Shown: positions 51,703-60,164, numbered from the stretch's first letter. The stretch: 64,000 nucleotides of DNA from Timonella sp031979385 (GCA_031979385.1 DALZEF010000011.1:1-64000), one strand, 5' to 3'. A program made the numbers and translations. The notes: generated by a model from the letters alone, not told the origin.

Positions 51703-52140
51703 TTAGACGCCGGGAGCCGGATCAACGACCGCAGTCGCGCCGTCAATCTGGACGACAACTACATTCGCGCCTTCCACGATAGGCGCGCCGGACAGGGAAC
51801 GCGCAGTCCACACTTCACCGTTGAACTTCACGCGGCCTGAAACTCCGTCAACGTGGGTGACAGCGATACCGGATTGTCCGACATAGCTGGCAGCGTTCGT
51901 CTCCGATCCACTTTGCCAGAAACGTAACTTCTCCAACGCCCATTTTCGAACGAAAACCAGCAACACTATGGAGACAACAGCCCATATAAGAACTTGTGCC
52001 AGAATCGATTCAACACCCAGCGCTGCAGCGATGCCTGCGGCCAGAGCACCACCGGCAAGCATGAGGAGCACGAGGTCGAGCGTCACGATTTGAACGATGA
52101 CGAGCACAATCGCAATGATTAGCCAGATCCACCAAGCCAT
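51703..52140 (-). CDS. NfeD-family membrane protein
   Basis: 145 residues. Two to three membrane helices (WWIWLIIAIVLVIVQIVTLDLVLLML and IWAVVSIVLLVFV) are followed by an OB-fold domain (SYVGQSGIAVTHVDGVSGRVKFNGEVWTARS). It is the short NfeD form, without a protease domain. AAGGAGC precedes the ATG. It probably works with the SPFH protein encoded downstream in maintaining membrane microdomains; this is inferred from the known pairing. Confidence 0.9.
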   Translation of the reverse strand: MAWWIWLIIAIVLVIVQIVTLDLVLLMLAGGALAAGIAAALGVESILAQVLIWAVVSIVLLVFVRKWALEKLRFWQSGSETNAASYVGQSGIAVTHVDGVSGRVKFNGEVWTARSLSGAPIVEGANVVVVQIDGATAVVDPAPGV

Positions 52141-52280
52141 TAAAAGCTCCTTAAAGATTTGGGTTTGTTTGTGTCAATTTACCTGAAACGCGGGCGATAG
52201 CCTAGTGATTTTTCCGGCCAGCCTCGAACAGCTTGAGACACCACCCGCTTGCTTCGTCCACGCTGGTGCGGCTGTCATAA

Positions 52281-52312
52281 AAGTGCCCCGAACCTACCGA
52301 TCCGGGGCACTT
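52281..52312 (-). terminator. terminator after ABC ATPase gene
   Basis: 10-bp stem AAGTGCCCCG/CGGGGCACTT with TTTTAT following on the minus strand. Confidence 0.85.
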
Positions 52313-52328
52313 CACAAATATCAGGTCA

Positions 52329-53132
52329 TCATCGCGCTACGGTGAGGCGCGCTGCGGCGCGTGCACTCCAGCGGTCACTGTCCTTGGTTACCTTCAACGG
52401 CAGTCCAAAGGCACCAGACAGGTTCTCGTCCGTGAGAGTTTCATCAATTGGCCCAGCGGCGTATGCGCCACCGTCCTTCAGAAGCAGCAGGTGCGTAAAC
52501 CCTGGGGGGATCTCCTCCACGTGGTGGGTGACAAGCACGAGAACAGGCGCGGCCTCATACTCGGCAAGTTCGCTGAGCGCTGCGATCAGTTCCTCACGTC
52601 CACCGAGGTCGAGTCCGGCACCTGGCTCATCAAGCAGAAGCAACTCTGGGTCGGTCATGAGCGCGCGGGCGATCTGCGTCCGCTTACGTTCCCCCTCGGA
52701 AAGGGTGCCGTAGTGGCGGTTCTTCAATTCCAACACGCCGAACGCAGCCATGAGGTCTTGAGCACGCTCAACGTCGAAGTCATCGTACTCTTCGGTCCAA
52801 CGTCCGGTGCGCCCGTACGCTGCGGTCAACACAACATCCTGAACACGCTCATCACCGGGGATACGTTCGGCCAGTGCCGCGCTTGCCAGTCCGACGCGCG
52901 GACGTAGTTCGAACACGTCCACTTTGCCCATTTGCTCACCGAGTACCTTAACGGTTCCGCTGGTGGGGTGCATACGCGTGGACGCCAGTTGCATCAGCGT
53001 CGTCTTTCCCGCACCGTTACGCCCGAGGACGATCCAGCGCTCCCCTTCCTCAACCCGCCACGACAGGTCGTTCACAATGTTTTTCGTTCCGCGGCGAACA
53101 TTTACATTTTCGAGGTCAAGCACCGAAGTCAT
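52329..53132 (-). CDS. stand-alone ABC transporter ATP-binding protein
   Basis: 267 residues. Walker A GRNGAGKTT (about 38-46), signature LSEGERKRTQIARAL, Walker B LLLLDEPGAGLD and switch His in VLVTHHVEEIPPGFTHLLLL. The LSEGE signature and HHVEEIP sequence resemble the ModF/YlmA-like group of soluble ABC ATPases, for which no membrane partner is known. None is encoded next to it. The ATG is 7 nt after a TAGAGT -10. It is divergent from the unrecognised gene at 53202. Confidence 0.88.
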   Translation of the reverse strand: MTSVLDLENVNVRRGTKNIVNDLSWRVEEGERWIVLGRNGAGKTTLMQLASTRMHPTSGTVKVLGEQMGKVDVFELRPRVGLASAALAERIPGDERVQDVVLTAAYGRTGRWTEEYDDFDVERAQDLMAAFGVLELKNRHYGTLSEGERKRTQIARALMTDPELLLLDEPGAGLDLGGREELIAALSELAEYEAAPVLVLVTHHVEEIPPGFTHLLLLKDGGAYAAGPIDETLTDENLSGAFGLPLKVTKDSDRWSARAAARLTVAR

Positions 53133-53139
53133 GTCATAA

Positions 53140-53145
53140 ACTCTA
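53140..53145 (-). promoter_or_regulatory. -10 box of ABC ATPase gene
   Basis: TAGAGT, 7-nt spacer, ATG. Confidence 0.5.
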
Positions 53146-53201
53146 ATCCGATTTGTTGTCCCGTGGCACCTGCCGCACGGACCTAATGAAGGTTTGAGTT
53201 T

Positions 53202-54047
53202 GTGAGTTCTTCCACAGGCGGTTTGCCCCGCCCGTTTCGTAGCAGCGATCCACGCGCGATCCTGCCCCGTTCCGTGTCATTGGCGCTCTGGCTGCCTCGC
53301 ACTGCAGGCGGGTATTGCTCCCCTGAGGTTGCGGTCGGACGTGTCCAACACGAGGATGAGCCGCACACCGTGAGCGTTCAGATCGACTCCGAGGAGAAGG
53401 TCATCTCGCTCATCGAGTTTGTGCGTTCGCTGTCCGGTTCACTCATTTCCGCGGGGTGCGCTTTCCCTGTGCCTGGTGACATCGCGTCAGCTCCATATTT
53501 CGCCGCCCATGAAGGCGTTGAGGCCGAAGAGCTTGTGCTGCTGCGGCTACGGGAACGCGATGGAACCCAGCGGAATATTGCGCTGATTCCACAGATTGAC
53601 CGGTTTGGGAACCACATCGAGGAAGGTTACCTCGTGCGCTGGCGACGCGTGGAGGTCAGCTCGTGGGAGTACCAACTCCTTGCAAGCGCCGGTTCAATCG
53701 CCGAGGCATCCCGTGAGGTCCGCAGCGGACTCATCACCATCGCCGAGGAACTGATGAACCTAGACGTCGCAAAACCGTCCGATCGGTACGGTGATCTGGT
53801 CGATCTGCTCCGAGACTCCGTGGACATCACCACATTTGTTCCCGACGATACCCCAGCCCGTGTGGTCAGCCTCCTTGAGTTGTCGGCTAGGCTACGCGCG
53901 ATAGTTGATATTGCGCGCTTCGATGACGGCGGCGCACTCTCCAGCGCAGTCACTGACCGGCGGCTGGCGCTGCTGCGACAGGTGGACGCGACCGCTCGCC
54001 GTGCAATGGAAGCGGCCGCGCTCACCTCGCCACTCGTCACCGACTAG
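53202..54047 (+). CDS. unrecognised soluble protein
   Basis: 281 residues from a GTG with GAAGG upstream. I do not recognise a family. The N-terminal part is Pro/Arg-rich, the middle (about 50-160) looks like mixed alpha/beta (TVSVQIDSEEKVISLIEFVRSL, VLLRLRERDGTQRNIALIPQI), and the C-terminal half is helical (IAEASREVRSGLITIAEELMNL and DRRLALLRQVDATARRAMEAAALT). No signal peptide or membrane segment. Base composition resembles the neighbours. It is divergent from the ABC ATPase gene with 69 bp between starts. Confidence 0.75.
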   Translation: MSSSTGGLPRPFRSSDPRAILPRSVSLALWLPRTAGGYCSPEVAVGRVQHEDEPHTVSVQIDSEEKVISLIEFVRSLSGSLISAGCAFPVPGDIASAPYFAAHEGVEAEELVLLRLRERDGTQRNIALIPQIDRFGNHIEEGYLVRWRRVEVSSWEYQLLASAGSIAEASREVRSGLITIAEELMNLDVAKPSDRYGDLVDLLRDSVDITTFVPDDTPARVVSLLELSARLRAIVDIARFDDGGALSSAVTDRRLALLRQVDATARRAMEAAALTSPLVTD

Positions 54048-54486
54048 TGTCCCCCTGACGTTAATTGGTTTCAATAGTCACCGGAGACTTCGGCGAAAAG
54101 CCGCACCCCTTATATCTCCCGCGAACTCAACCGTTTGTGCCCGAACTCAACCGTGTTCCGGTTGAGTTCGGGCACAAACGGTTGAGTTCGCAGATCGGCT
54201 CTACCTACGCTTCTTTACCTTGTTCTCACCGCACCCACTGGCAAAGAACTNNNNNNNNNNNNNNNNNNNNNNNNNNNNNNNNNNNNNNNNNNNNNNNNNN
54301 NNNNNNNNNNNNNNNNNNNNNNNNNNNNNNNNNNNNNNNNNNNNNNNNNNACGTCCAATCCACTCCGGCAGGAACTCGCTCCGCTACGTCCCTACCTACG
54401 CTTCTCTACCTTGTTCTCACCGCACCCACTGGCAAAGAACTACGTCCAATCCACTCCGGCAGGAACTCGCTCCGCTACGTCCCTAC
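54048..54486. other. gene-free repeat region with assembly gap
   Basis: 439 bp holding a large palindrome, a 91-bp tandem repeat and 100 undetermined bases (54251-54350). Frames that cross the gap are artefacts. Confidence 0.8.
54121..54191. repeat. perfect 33-bp-arm palindrome
   Basis: Arms 54121-54153 and 54159-54191 are exact reverse complements, with a 5-nt loop. Each arm contains CGAACTCAACCG twice, separated by TTTGTGCC. Confidence 0.92.
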
Positions 54487-54509
54487 CTACGCTTCTTTAC
54501 CTTGTTCTT
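54201..54509. repeat. 91-bp tandem repeat array, interrupted by N run
   Basis: One full unit (54351-54441), a following partial unit (54442-54509) and a partial unit before the gap (54201-54250) share the same sequence, with single-base variants (CTTCTC/CTTCTT). The exact 100-N gap suggests that array length is unresolved. The last 22 bp of the second SMR gene, including its stop codon, belong to the repeat. Confidence 0.88.
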
Positions 54510-54867
54510 TGCCGAGCGCTTTGAGCCCCACGGTGCATCCAACGATCCCCACCAGGAACAGGATCTTGAGTGGGCTTGCTGTTTCGGTTCCAGTGATGAT
54601 CGCGTAGGTTACCGTGAGCACGGCACCTAGCCCAGTCCACACCGCGTAGGCGGTAGCAATCGAAATCTCATGCATCGCGATGGCCAACCCGATCATCGAG
54701 ACAGCAACGGCGAGAATAAACACAATGGTCGGTGCTGGTTTGGTAAATCCGTCTGACAGTCCAAGCGCAGTAGCCCAGACCGCCTCGAACACGGCGCTGA
54801 CAATCAGGACAGCCCATGCAGCATTAGGGCTCATACGCGCATCCTGCAGGTTCTTGAGGCCGATCAT
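54487..54867 (-). CDS. small multidrug resistance (SMR) exporter subunit, second of pair
   Basis: 126 residues from the ATG overlapping the first SMR gene's stop (ATGA), with GAAGGTGG upstream. Four helices, with the family residues AWAVLIVSAVFEAVWATALGLS (conserved Glu in helix 1), AYAVWTGLGAVLTV in helix 3 and GIVGCTVGLKAL in helix 4. An N-terminal extension of about 12 residues and a Lys/Glu tail are unusual. It probably forms a heterodimer with the upstream SMR protein and exports guanidinium, given the riboswitch. Its last codons lie in the tandem repeat. Confidence 0.88.
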   Translation of the reverse strand: MIGLKNLQDARMSPNAAWAVLIVSAVFEAVWATALGLSDGFTKPAPTIVFILAVAVSMIGLAIAMHEISIATAYAVWTGLGAVLTVTYAIITGTETASPLKILFLVGIVGCTVGLKALGKEQGKEA

Positions 54868-55178
54868 GCGACCACCTTCAAGCCAATGACGCAGGCGACA
54901 ATGCCCAGCAAGAGAAGTATCCGCGCAGTTGTAGCCTTTTCCTCGCCGCGAATCATCGCAATCGCGACCGTGAGCACCGCCCCGATTCCCACCCACACCG
55001 CATATGCGGTTCCCGTGGGAATCTCTCGCATCGCATAGGCGAGCCCGGCCATCGAGGCGATCATCGCGATAAAGAACACGATGGTGGGAACAGTTTTCTT
55101 GAATTTCTCTGATGCGCCCAATGCGGTGGCCCACACAGCCTCCAGCATTCCCGACGCAATGAGCACTAGCCAGTGCAT
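54864..55178 (-). CDS. SMR exporter subunit, first of pair (Gdx/SugE-like)
   Basis: 104 residues, standard SMR length, four helices. MHWLVLIASGMLEAVWATALGAS carries the essential Glu14 region, followed by GTAYAVWVGIGAVLTV and GIVACVIGLKVVA. SMR members of the Gdx/SugE subgroup export guanidinium. The start has AAAGGAACC upstream, right after the predicted guanidine-III aptamer. A longer frame upstream covers the riboswitch and was rejected. Confidence 0.9.
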   Translation of the reverse strand: MHWLVLIASGMLEAVWATALGASEKFKKTVPTIVFFIAMIASMAGLAYAMREIPTGTAYAVWVGIGAVLTVAIAMIRGEEKATTARILLLLGIVACVIGLKVVA

Positions 55179-55191
55179 GCTGGGTTCCTTT

Positions 55192-55232
55192 GGCCAGTCT
55201 TTTCGCTCACCGGGTACTGATCCGTCGTCCGG
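55192..55232 (-). promoter_or_regulatory. probable guanidine-III (ykkC-III) riboswitch
   Basis: The minus strand contains CCGGACGA, then CAGT, ACCCGGT, a GAGCGAAAAGA linker and ACTGGCC. This follows the guanidine-III pattern CCGGACGA ... GTACCCGGT ... GACAAGAC with a covarying stem (GATCAGT with ACTGGCC) and the CCGG/CCGG pairing. The SMR start is 14 nt downstream, with the ribosome site immediately after the aptamer, so guanidine binding probably controls translation. Confidence 0.82.
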
Positions 55233-55393
55233 GGCCTCGTGTTGAGTGCCTAGGTTCAAGGCTAGCAACGAACTTGAATCCCTGCCGGTGACCTTGACCA
55301 CCACGTATGGCAGATCGATACAGCACGCGCCGCGAGCAGGATGTCATCCTGCTCGCGGCGCGTGGACTAACTGCGCTGGAAGGCGGCTAACGG

Positions 55394-56620
55394 TCAGGAA
55401 GCCGCAAACTCGTCGAGAATCTGGCGATACAAAGCCATCGTCCGCTCCCCGATCGCCTCCCACGAGAAGTGGTCCTCAACTCGCTTGCGTGCGGCGAGGC
55501 CCATCTCGGCTGCGCGTGCCGGATCGGCTAGAACCCTGTTCAGGGTGTCAGACAGATCGGCAACAAACTTGTCGGGGTCAATCGGGGTTCCGGTGCCGTC
55601 CTGAACCTGCTCGATGGGCACAAGATAACCAGTGACGCCATCGTCGATCACCTCAGGGATGCCACCGGTTGCGCTGCCAACGACTGGCAGGCCACAAGCC
55701 ATAGCCTCAAGGTTGACGATGCCGAGAGGTTCGTAAATCGATGGGCAGACAAACACCGTCGAGGCAGCGAGAACGGCCACGAGTTCCTCCCGTGGAAGCA
55801 TCTCCTCAATCCAGATGACACCACTGCGACGTTTGCCCAACTCGGCAAAGGCGTCAGAAACTTCCTTGGCGATCTCTGGGGTGTCTGGGGCGCCCGCGCA
55901 CATGATCAGTTGCACGTCCGCGGGCAGGTTCTCTGCTGCACGCAACAGGTACGGCAAACCCTTTTGGCGGGTGATTCGGCCAACGAAAACGACAGCGGGG
56001 CGCTCAGGGTCAATGCCAAGCCTGCGCACCACGCCGTCCGCGGTCTCAGCCGCCTTGCCCGTAGGACGCTGCCAACCCGACAGATCGATTCCATTGTGGA
56101 TCACATGAACCTTTGCCGGGTCCACGTTTGGGTACGAGCGCAAAATGTCATCCCGCATACCACCCGAAACCGCGACAATGCCCGCAGCGGCCTCGTATGC
56201 GGTCTTCTCAATCCAACTCGAGACCGCATAGCCGCCGCCAAGTTGCTCCGCCTTCCACGGACGGAGCGGTTCAAGTGAATGCGCGGACAGCACGTGCGGG
56301 ACACCGTGCAGCAGCGAGGCAACATGACCGGCGAAGTTCGCGTACCACGTGTGCGAGTGCACCACATCGGCACCAGCAACCTTGTCCGCGATCTGCAGGT
56401 CCACGCCCATCGTCGCGAGCGTCGGGTTTGCGCCTGCGAGTTCACTCGGAATGGAGTATCCCGTTACGCCCTCTATCCCCAGGTCATCTCGCGGCCCGTC
56501 AAAGCAATGTACCCGCACATCAGCGTGCTCACGCAGCACTGCAGAAAGCTCAGCAACATGAACACCGGCACCCCCGTAGATAAACGGCGGGTATTCTCTA
56601 GTCAAAAGATCGATTCGCAC
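55394..56620 (-). CDS. glgA: glycogen synthase, actinobacterial GT4 type
   Basis: 408 residues from GTG. LLTREYPPFIYGGAGVHVAELS is the N-terminal sugar-nucleotide loop; VVSHTWYANFAG-like VVHSHTWYANFAGH and VPHVLSAHSLEPLRPWKAEQLGGGY follow. The C-terminal GT-B domain has VVFVGRITRQKGLPYLLRA and PSIYEPLGIVNLEAMACGLPVVGSATGGIPEV (E-x7-E). It extends alpha-1,4-glucan or forms maltose-1-phosphate from ADP-glucose; the actinobacterial enzyme is sometimes called GlgM. It is divergent from glgC with 56 bp between starts, and both appear leaderless. Confidence 0.93.
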   Translation of the reverse strand: MRIDLLTREYPPFIYGGAGVHVAELSAVLREHADVRVHCFDGPRDDLGIEGVTGYSIPSELAGANPTLATMGVDLQIADKVAGADVVHSHTWYANFAGHVASLLHGVPHVLSAHSLEPLRPWKAEQLGGGYAVSSWIEKTAYEAAAGIVAVSGGMRDDILRSYPNVDPAKVHVIHNGIDLSGWQRPTGKAAETADGVVRRLGIDPERPAVVFVGRITRQKGLPYLLRAAENLPADVQLIMCAGAPDTPEIAKEVSDAFAELGKRRSGVIWIEEMLPREELVAVLAASTVFVCPSIYEPLGIVNLEAMACGLPVVGSATGGIPEVIDDGVTGYLVPIEQVQDGTGTPIDPDKFVADLSDTLNRVLADPARAAEMGLAARKRVEDHFSWEAIGERTMALYRQILDEFAAS

Positions 56621-56626
56621 ACAGAC

Positions 56627-56632
56627 ACGGTA
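56627..56632 (-). promoter_or_regulatory. -10 box of leaderless glgA
   Basis: TACCGT, then GTCTGT, then GTG. Confidence 0.6.
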
Positions 56633-56664
56633 CAACTTTTTATGCGAATTGCGTCACAACGACA

Positions 56665-56670
56665 TAGAGT
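56665..56670 (+). promoter_or_regulatory. -10 box of leaderless glgC
   Basis: TAGAGT, then TCAGTC, then ATG. It lies 32 bp from the divergent glgA -10. Confidence 0.6.
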
Positions 56671-56676
56671 TCAGTC

Positions 56677-57915
56677 ATGGCTAATCCAAAAGTTCTCGCG
56701 ATTGTCCTCGCCGGCGGTGAAGGTAAGCGCCTGATGCCTCTCACGAAGCATCGCGCTAAGCCCGCTGTACCTTTCGGTGGCATCTACCGCCTCGTTGACT
56801 TCGCCCTATCGAATCTCGTCAACTCGAACTACCTGCACATCGTCGTGCTCACGCAATACAAATCCCACTCGCTGGACCGTCACATCTCAAAGACCTGGCG
56901 CATGTCACCTCTGCTCGGTAATTTCGTGTCCTCTGTGCCGGCGCAACAGCGGGTGGGTAAGCGGTGGTATCTCGGTTCCGCGGACGCAATCTACCAGTGC
57001 CTGAACATCATTGAGGATGAACGTCCTGACATCGTGGTTGTGGTCGGCGCTGACCACGTCTACCGCATGGACTTCTCCCAGATGGTGGATGCACACATAG
57101 CGTCCGGCGCCGAGATCACAGTCGCCGGTATCCGCCAGCCCATTGAACTCGCGCCGGAGTTCGGTGTCATAGACATCGACTCTGAGAATCCGAACCGAAT
57201 CCGCGCGTTCCTAGAGAAGCCACAGAATCCTGTCGGTCTCCCGGATGCCCCACACGAGGTTCTCGCTTCAATGGGTAACTACGTCATGAATACGGACGCA
57301 CTGGTGGAGGCCGTGTCCAAGGATGCCGACAACGATGATTCCAAGCACGACATGGGTGGGGACATCGTCCCTTACTTCGTGAACCGTGGAACCGCTGGCT
57401 TCTACGATTTCAAGGACAACGATGTCCCAGGATCGACCGACCGTGACCGTAACTACTGGCGCGACGTGGGTACCATCGAGTCCTACTATGAGGCAAACAA
57501 GGACCTTATCGCGGTCAACCCCGTGTTCAACATGTACAACGACGAGTGGCCGCTGTACACGGGTTACACCGGTTTGCCGCCTGCCAAGTTCGTGCACGCT
57601 GGTCCGGGTCGTCTCGGTCACGCTGCTGACTCGATTGTTTCACCCGGCGTAGTGATTTCTGGGGCGACCGTGGTTGGTTCGATTCTGTCTCCGGGTGTGC
57701 GGCTGCACTCGTGGTCGTCTGTGTCTGACTCTGTGCTCATGGATGATGTGGTTGTACACCGGCACGCGCAGGTGCACCGCGCAATCCTGGACAAGAACGT
57801 TGTGGTCAAAGAGCGCGCCCGCATTGGAATTGATTCCGATGAGGATCGTCGCCGCGGTTTCACCGTCACTGAAGAGGGAATCACCGTGGTCCCGAAGGGC
57901 ACCATCGTCGAGTAG
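56677..57915 (+). CDS. glgC: glucose-1-phosphate adenylyltransferase (ADP-glucose pyrophosphorylase)
   Basis: 412 residues. The nucleotide loop is VLAIVLAGGEGKRLMPLTKHRAKPAVPFGG; FALSNLVNSN, YLGSADAIYQC, VVVGADHVYRMDFSQM and the substrate-binding VGTIESYYEAN follow. The C-terminal left-handed beta-helix begins at about residue 310 (SIVSPGVVISGATVVGSILSPGVRLHSWSSV). It makes ADP-glucose for glycogen or related glucans, with glgA divergent. A strong hairpin terminator follows. Confidence 0.96.
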   Translation: MANPKVLAIVLAGGEGKRLMPLTKHRAKPAVPFGGIYRLVDFALSNLVNSNYLHIVVLTQYKSHSLDRHISKTWRMSPLLGNFVSSVPAQQRVGKRWYLGSADAIYQCLNIIEDERPDIVVVVGADHVYRMDFSQMVDAHIASGAEITVAGIRQPIELAPEFGVIDIDSENPNRIRAFLEKPQNPVGLPDAPHEVLASMGNYVMNTDALVEAVSKDADNDDSKHDMGGDIVPYFVNRGTAGFYDFKDNDVPGSTDRDRNYWRDVGTIESYYEANKDLIAVNPVFNMYNDEWPLYTGYTGLPPAKFVHAGPGRLGHAADSIVSPGVVISGATVVGSILSPGVRLHSWSSVSDSVLMDDVVVHRHAQVHRAILDKNVVVKERARIGIDSDEDRRRGFTVTEEGITVVPKGTIVE

Positions 57916-57933
57916 GTTGCAGTAATCACTCCA

Positions 57934-57974
57934 AAAACGGGTGGTCACTCCAATATGGAGTGACCACCCGTTTT
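57934..57974. terminator. terminator after glgC
   Basis: 18-bp perfect stem (57934-57951 with 57957-57974) bounded by A-run and T-run, able to act in both directions. Confidence 0.88.
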
Positions 57975-58179
57975 GTCGCACCATCCAGATAATCCTGCAC
58001 ATTGCCGACGATACGGTTTACTCCTGCCTGCTCCGCGTCTTCCAGCACGGTTCAGTGAGGCGTATTTACGCCCAGCATCTTCCAGCGGCGTCGAACAAGA
58101 AAGAGTGCGTTTTCGGGAACTCAGGTTCAACTTCAACGAGAGCGCATAGTGAGCAAGGTTCTAGTCGCTCTCGCCCTGG

Positions 58180-59460
58180 CTACAGAGCCTGCTCGATGAT
58201 GCGCTGACCCAAATACTCACCCTCGCGGCAACCCGGTAGGATCGCGCACACTGCCGACCCAATGGGAACCGTCCATTCGTTGAGCGCGTCAAGGTCAGCC
58301 AACCGCTGCTGGATCGGCATGTACTGATCCACGATACTTGCCTGGTACGACAAGAACACCAGACCGGTATTGTGCGCCTGACCAGATTCGGGAGCATTGT
58401 CATAGTTGTATGACCTTCGAAATATTCGCTCATTCGAGTTTTCCGAACGTGCCCGGCGCACATGCGAGTACGGTGCAATCTTCTCGAAGCCCAGCGAACC
58501 GCGCGCATCGAAGTCCGGCTCATCATGCTCATGGACTCCAGAAAGTGGCGCACCTGAGTCGATCCTGCGCCCTATCACGTCTTCGCGGGCCACACGGTCA
58601 ACCTCTTCCCAAGTGTCCAGGATCATCATGATTCGTCTGATGACGAGCGTACTTCCGCCATTCCACACGCCTGCGTTCTCCATGAACACCTGGGGGTTGT
58701 CCTGGGTGACCACCGGATTGACCGTACCATCCACCTGCCCCATCAGATTGCGGGGAGTCTCACCCTCAGGCCGTGAATGCCTTGCCCCACTGAATCCGTC
58801 CTGCAGCCAGCGCAGGCTAGCCCACGAGCGTAGTTGACTCACGAACAACCTGCGGGAGTTGGACAGCGCAATCTGGTCGTCTCCGCAGATCTGGATGATC
58901 AGGTCTCCCCCGCACCAGCGTTCCTGCAGTTGGTCAATCCGATATGCAGGCAGATCCTGTAACCAGTGGGGTTTTCGCTCAGGCATGCCGAACCGATCAA
59001 AGAAATGTGGTCCAACACCGACCGTCACGGTCAGTCCCGCTGGATACTGCGCGAGTTCTCGATCGTTATCCGCCAAGCCACCTTTCCCGGCCATGAGGCG
59101 TTCCGCGTCCTGCGTCAGCACCCGAAGCATACGTTGTGCGTCTTGTGGAGTTTGGCCCTCACGAACAGTGAAAGCCATCATGAGTAGATTAGCTTGGTGC
59201 CGGGAGACAATCCCCGGCTGGACTACACCATGGAACTCCGCAGTCTCAGAGCCAAACACGTTGAACGTGGGTTTCGCCTCCTGCACGCTTGGCGCGGCAG
59301 TGCGCCGCTCGGTCAGAAAACCGAGCGACGCACCCACTGCGGTGGTGGCTCCTACGATCAGCCCTGATTTCAGAAGCGTCCGCCGCCCAACGACAACATC
59401 GCATGAGGCATCTTGCGGGTCATTGGGCTGTGGATCAGTGGTCGGAGTCATGATCCTCAT
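58180..59460 (-). CDS. Tat-exported DyP-type heme peroxidase (EfeB-like)
   Basis: 426 residues from the ATG with AGGGAGAA upstream; it overlaps the PCu(A)C gene by 26 nt. A twin-arginine signal lies at about residues 27-55 (GRRTLLKSGLIVGATTAVGASLGF). The DyP signature GQVDGT (GxxDG) holds the catalytic Asp, and PYSHVRRA supplies the proximal heme His. The family oxidises dyes and phenols or releases iron from heme in EfeUOB. There is no EfeU or EfeO nearby; the partner here is a copper chaperone, so a link to copper or oxidative stress outside the membrane is inferred. Confidence 0.9.
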   Translation of the reverse strand: MRIMTPTTDPQPNDPQDASCDVVVGRRTLLKSGLIVGATTAVGASLGFLTERRTAAPSVQEAKPTFNVFGSETAEFHGVVQPGIVSRHQANLLMMAFTVREGQTPQDAQRMLRVLTQDAERLMAGKGGLADNDRELAQYPAGLTVTVGVGPHFFDRFGMPERKPHWLQDLPAYRIDQLQERWCGGDLIIQICGDDQIALSNSRRLFVSQLRSWASLRWLQDGFSGARHSRPEGETPRNLMGQVDGTVNPVVTQDNPQVFMENAGVWNGGSTLVIRRIMMILDTWEEVDRVAREDVIGRRIDSGAPLSGVHEHDEPDFDARGSLGFEKIAPYSHVRRARSENSNERIFRRSYNYDNAPESGQAHNTGLVFLSYQASIVDQYMPIQQRLADLDALNEWTVPIGSAVCAILPGCREGEYLGQRIIEQAL

Positions 59461-60061
59461 GACCGTGTTCTCCCTGCTTCGCGGTTTCCTCGTGCGCGTA
59501 TTCCTCCTGCGCACCAGAGAACTCCCGCACGGTCGCTGGAACCACGAGTTCCTCACCCGAAGCGAAACCGAGCATGATGTCAACGACATCACCCGCGACG
59601 AAGTCCGCGGACAACTCCATGAGCATGATGTGTTCTCCGCCCGGTTCCAGGATGCGTTCGCCCTGCGCGGGGATCTCGAATCCGCCATCTACCTTGCGCA
59701 TGATCGTTGCTCCGTGGTCATCGGCAACGGTCTCATGCAACTCGATCAGTTCAGCGCCTTCTACAGTCGCTGAAACCAATTCCACGGGGTCGTCCGTGCT
59801 GTTTTTGAGCGTCATGAACGCTGCCGTCATCGCATGCGTGTCGCCTGCACCTGCGGCCTTGATCCAAGGATCAACCGCAGTGATTGCCTGACCGTGACTG
59901 GCTTCTCTGTGGGTTTCTTGGCTCGAAGCGTTGTCTTTGGCAGCTTCTGTGTTGCCACCGCAGGCAGTCGCGGTGAAGGCCAGTGTCGCGGCACACAGGA
60001 TCATGCCAGCGATTCGTACGGAGTTGCGCATGGGTGCGCCAAAGTTGGTTGTGATGTTCAT
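59435..60061 (-). CDS. PCu(A)C copper chaperone lipoprotein with His-rich tail
   Basis: 208 residues. Signal with a lipobox-like ATAC (Cys34). The PCu(A)C domain (about 60-165) has the copper ligands in LIELHETVADDHGATIMRKV and GGEHIMLMEL, matching the H-x10-M ... H-x-M pattern. The tail is rich in Glu and His (EEYAHEETAKQGEHGHEDHDSDH region), an additional likely metal site. Such proteins deliver Cu(I) to cuproenzymes such as cytochrome oxidase. AGAGGAAAA precedes the ATG. Confidence 0.9.
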   Translation of the reverse strand: MNITTNFGAPMRNSVRIAGMILCAATLAFTATACGGNTEAAKDNASSQETHREASHGQAITAVDPWIKAAGAGDTHAMTAAFMTLKNSTDDPVELVSATVEGAELIELHETVADDHGATIMRKVDGGFEIPAQGERILEPGGEHIMLMELSADFVAGDVVDIMLGFASGEELVVPATVREFSGAQEEYAHEETAKQGEHGHEDHDSDH

Positions 60062-60164
60062 TTTTCCTCTGTGTGTGAGTTGTCGAAGGCTCGTGAGCGC
60101 GGCGCGGCTTACGGGCGCGCACGCGTAGCCCTACCTATTGATAGGAGGGCTGGGAACCGGAATT

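Noticed and set aside
54201..54509. Possible CRISPR array
   Set aside because: The repeat is a contiguous 91-bp tandem unit without short repeat/spacer alternation and there are no cas genes nearby.
54065..54630. Plus-strand frames spanning the N run
   Set aside because: They read through undetermined bases and tandem repeats with a 91-bp period (not a multiple of three) and overlap the SMR gene on the other strand.
58003..58179. Intergenic stretch between the glgC terminator and the DyP gene
   Set aside because: No gene, hairpin or promoter could be supported.
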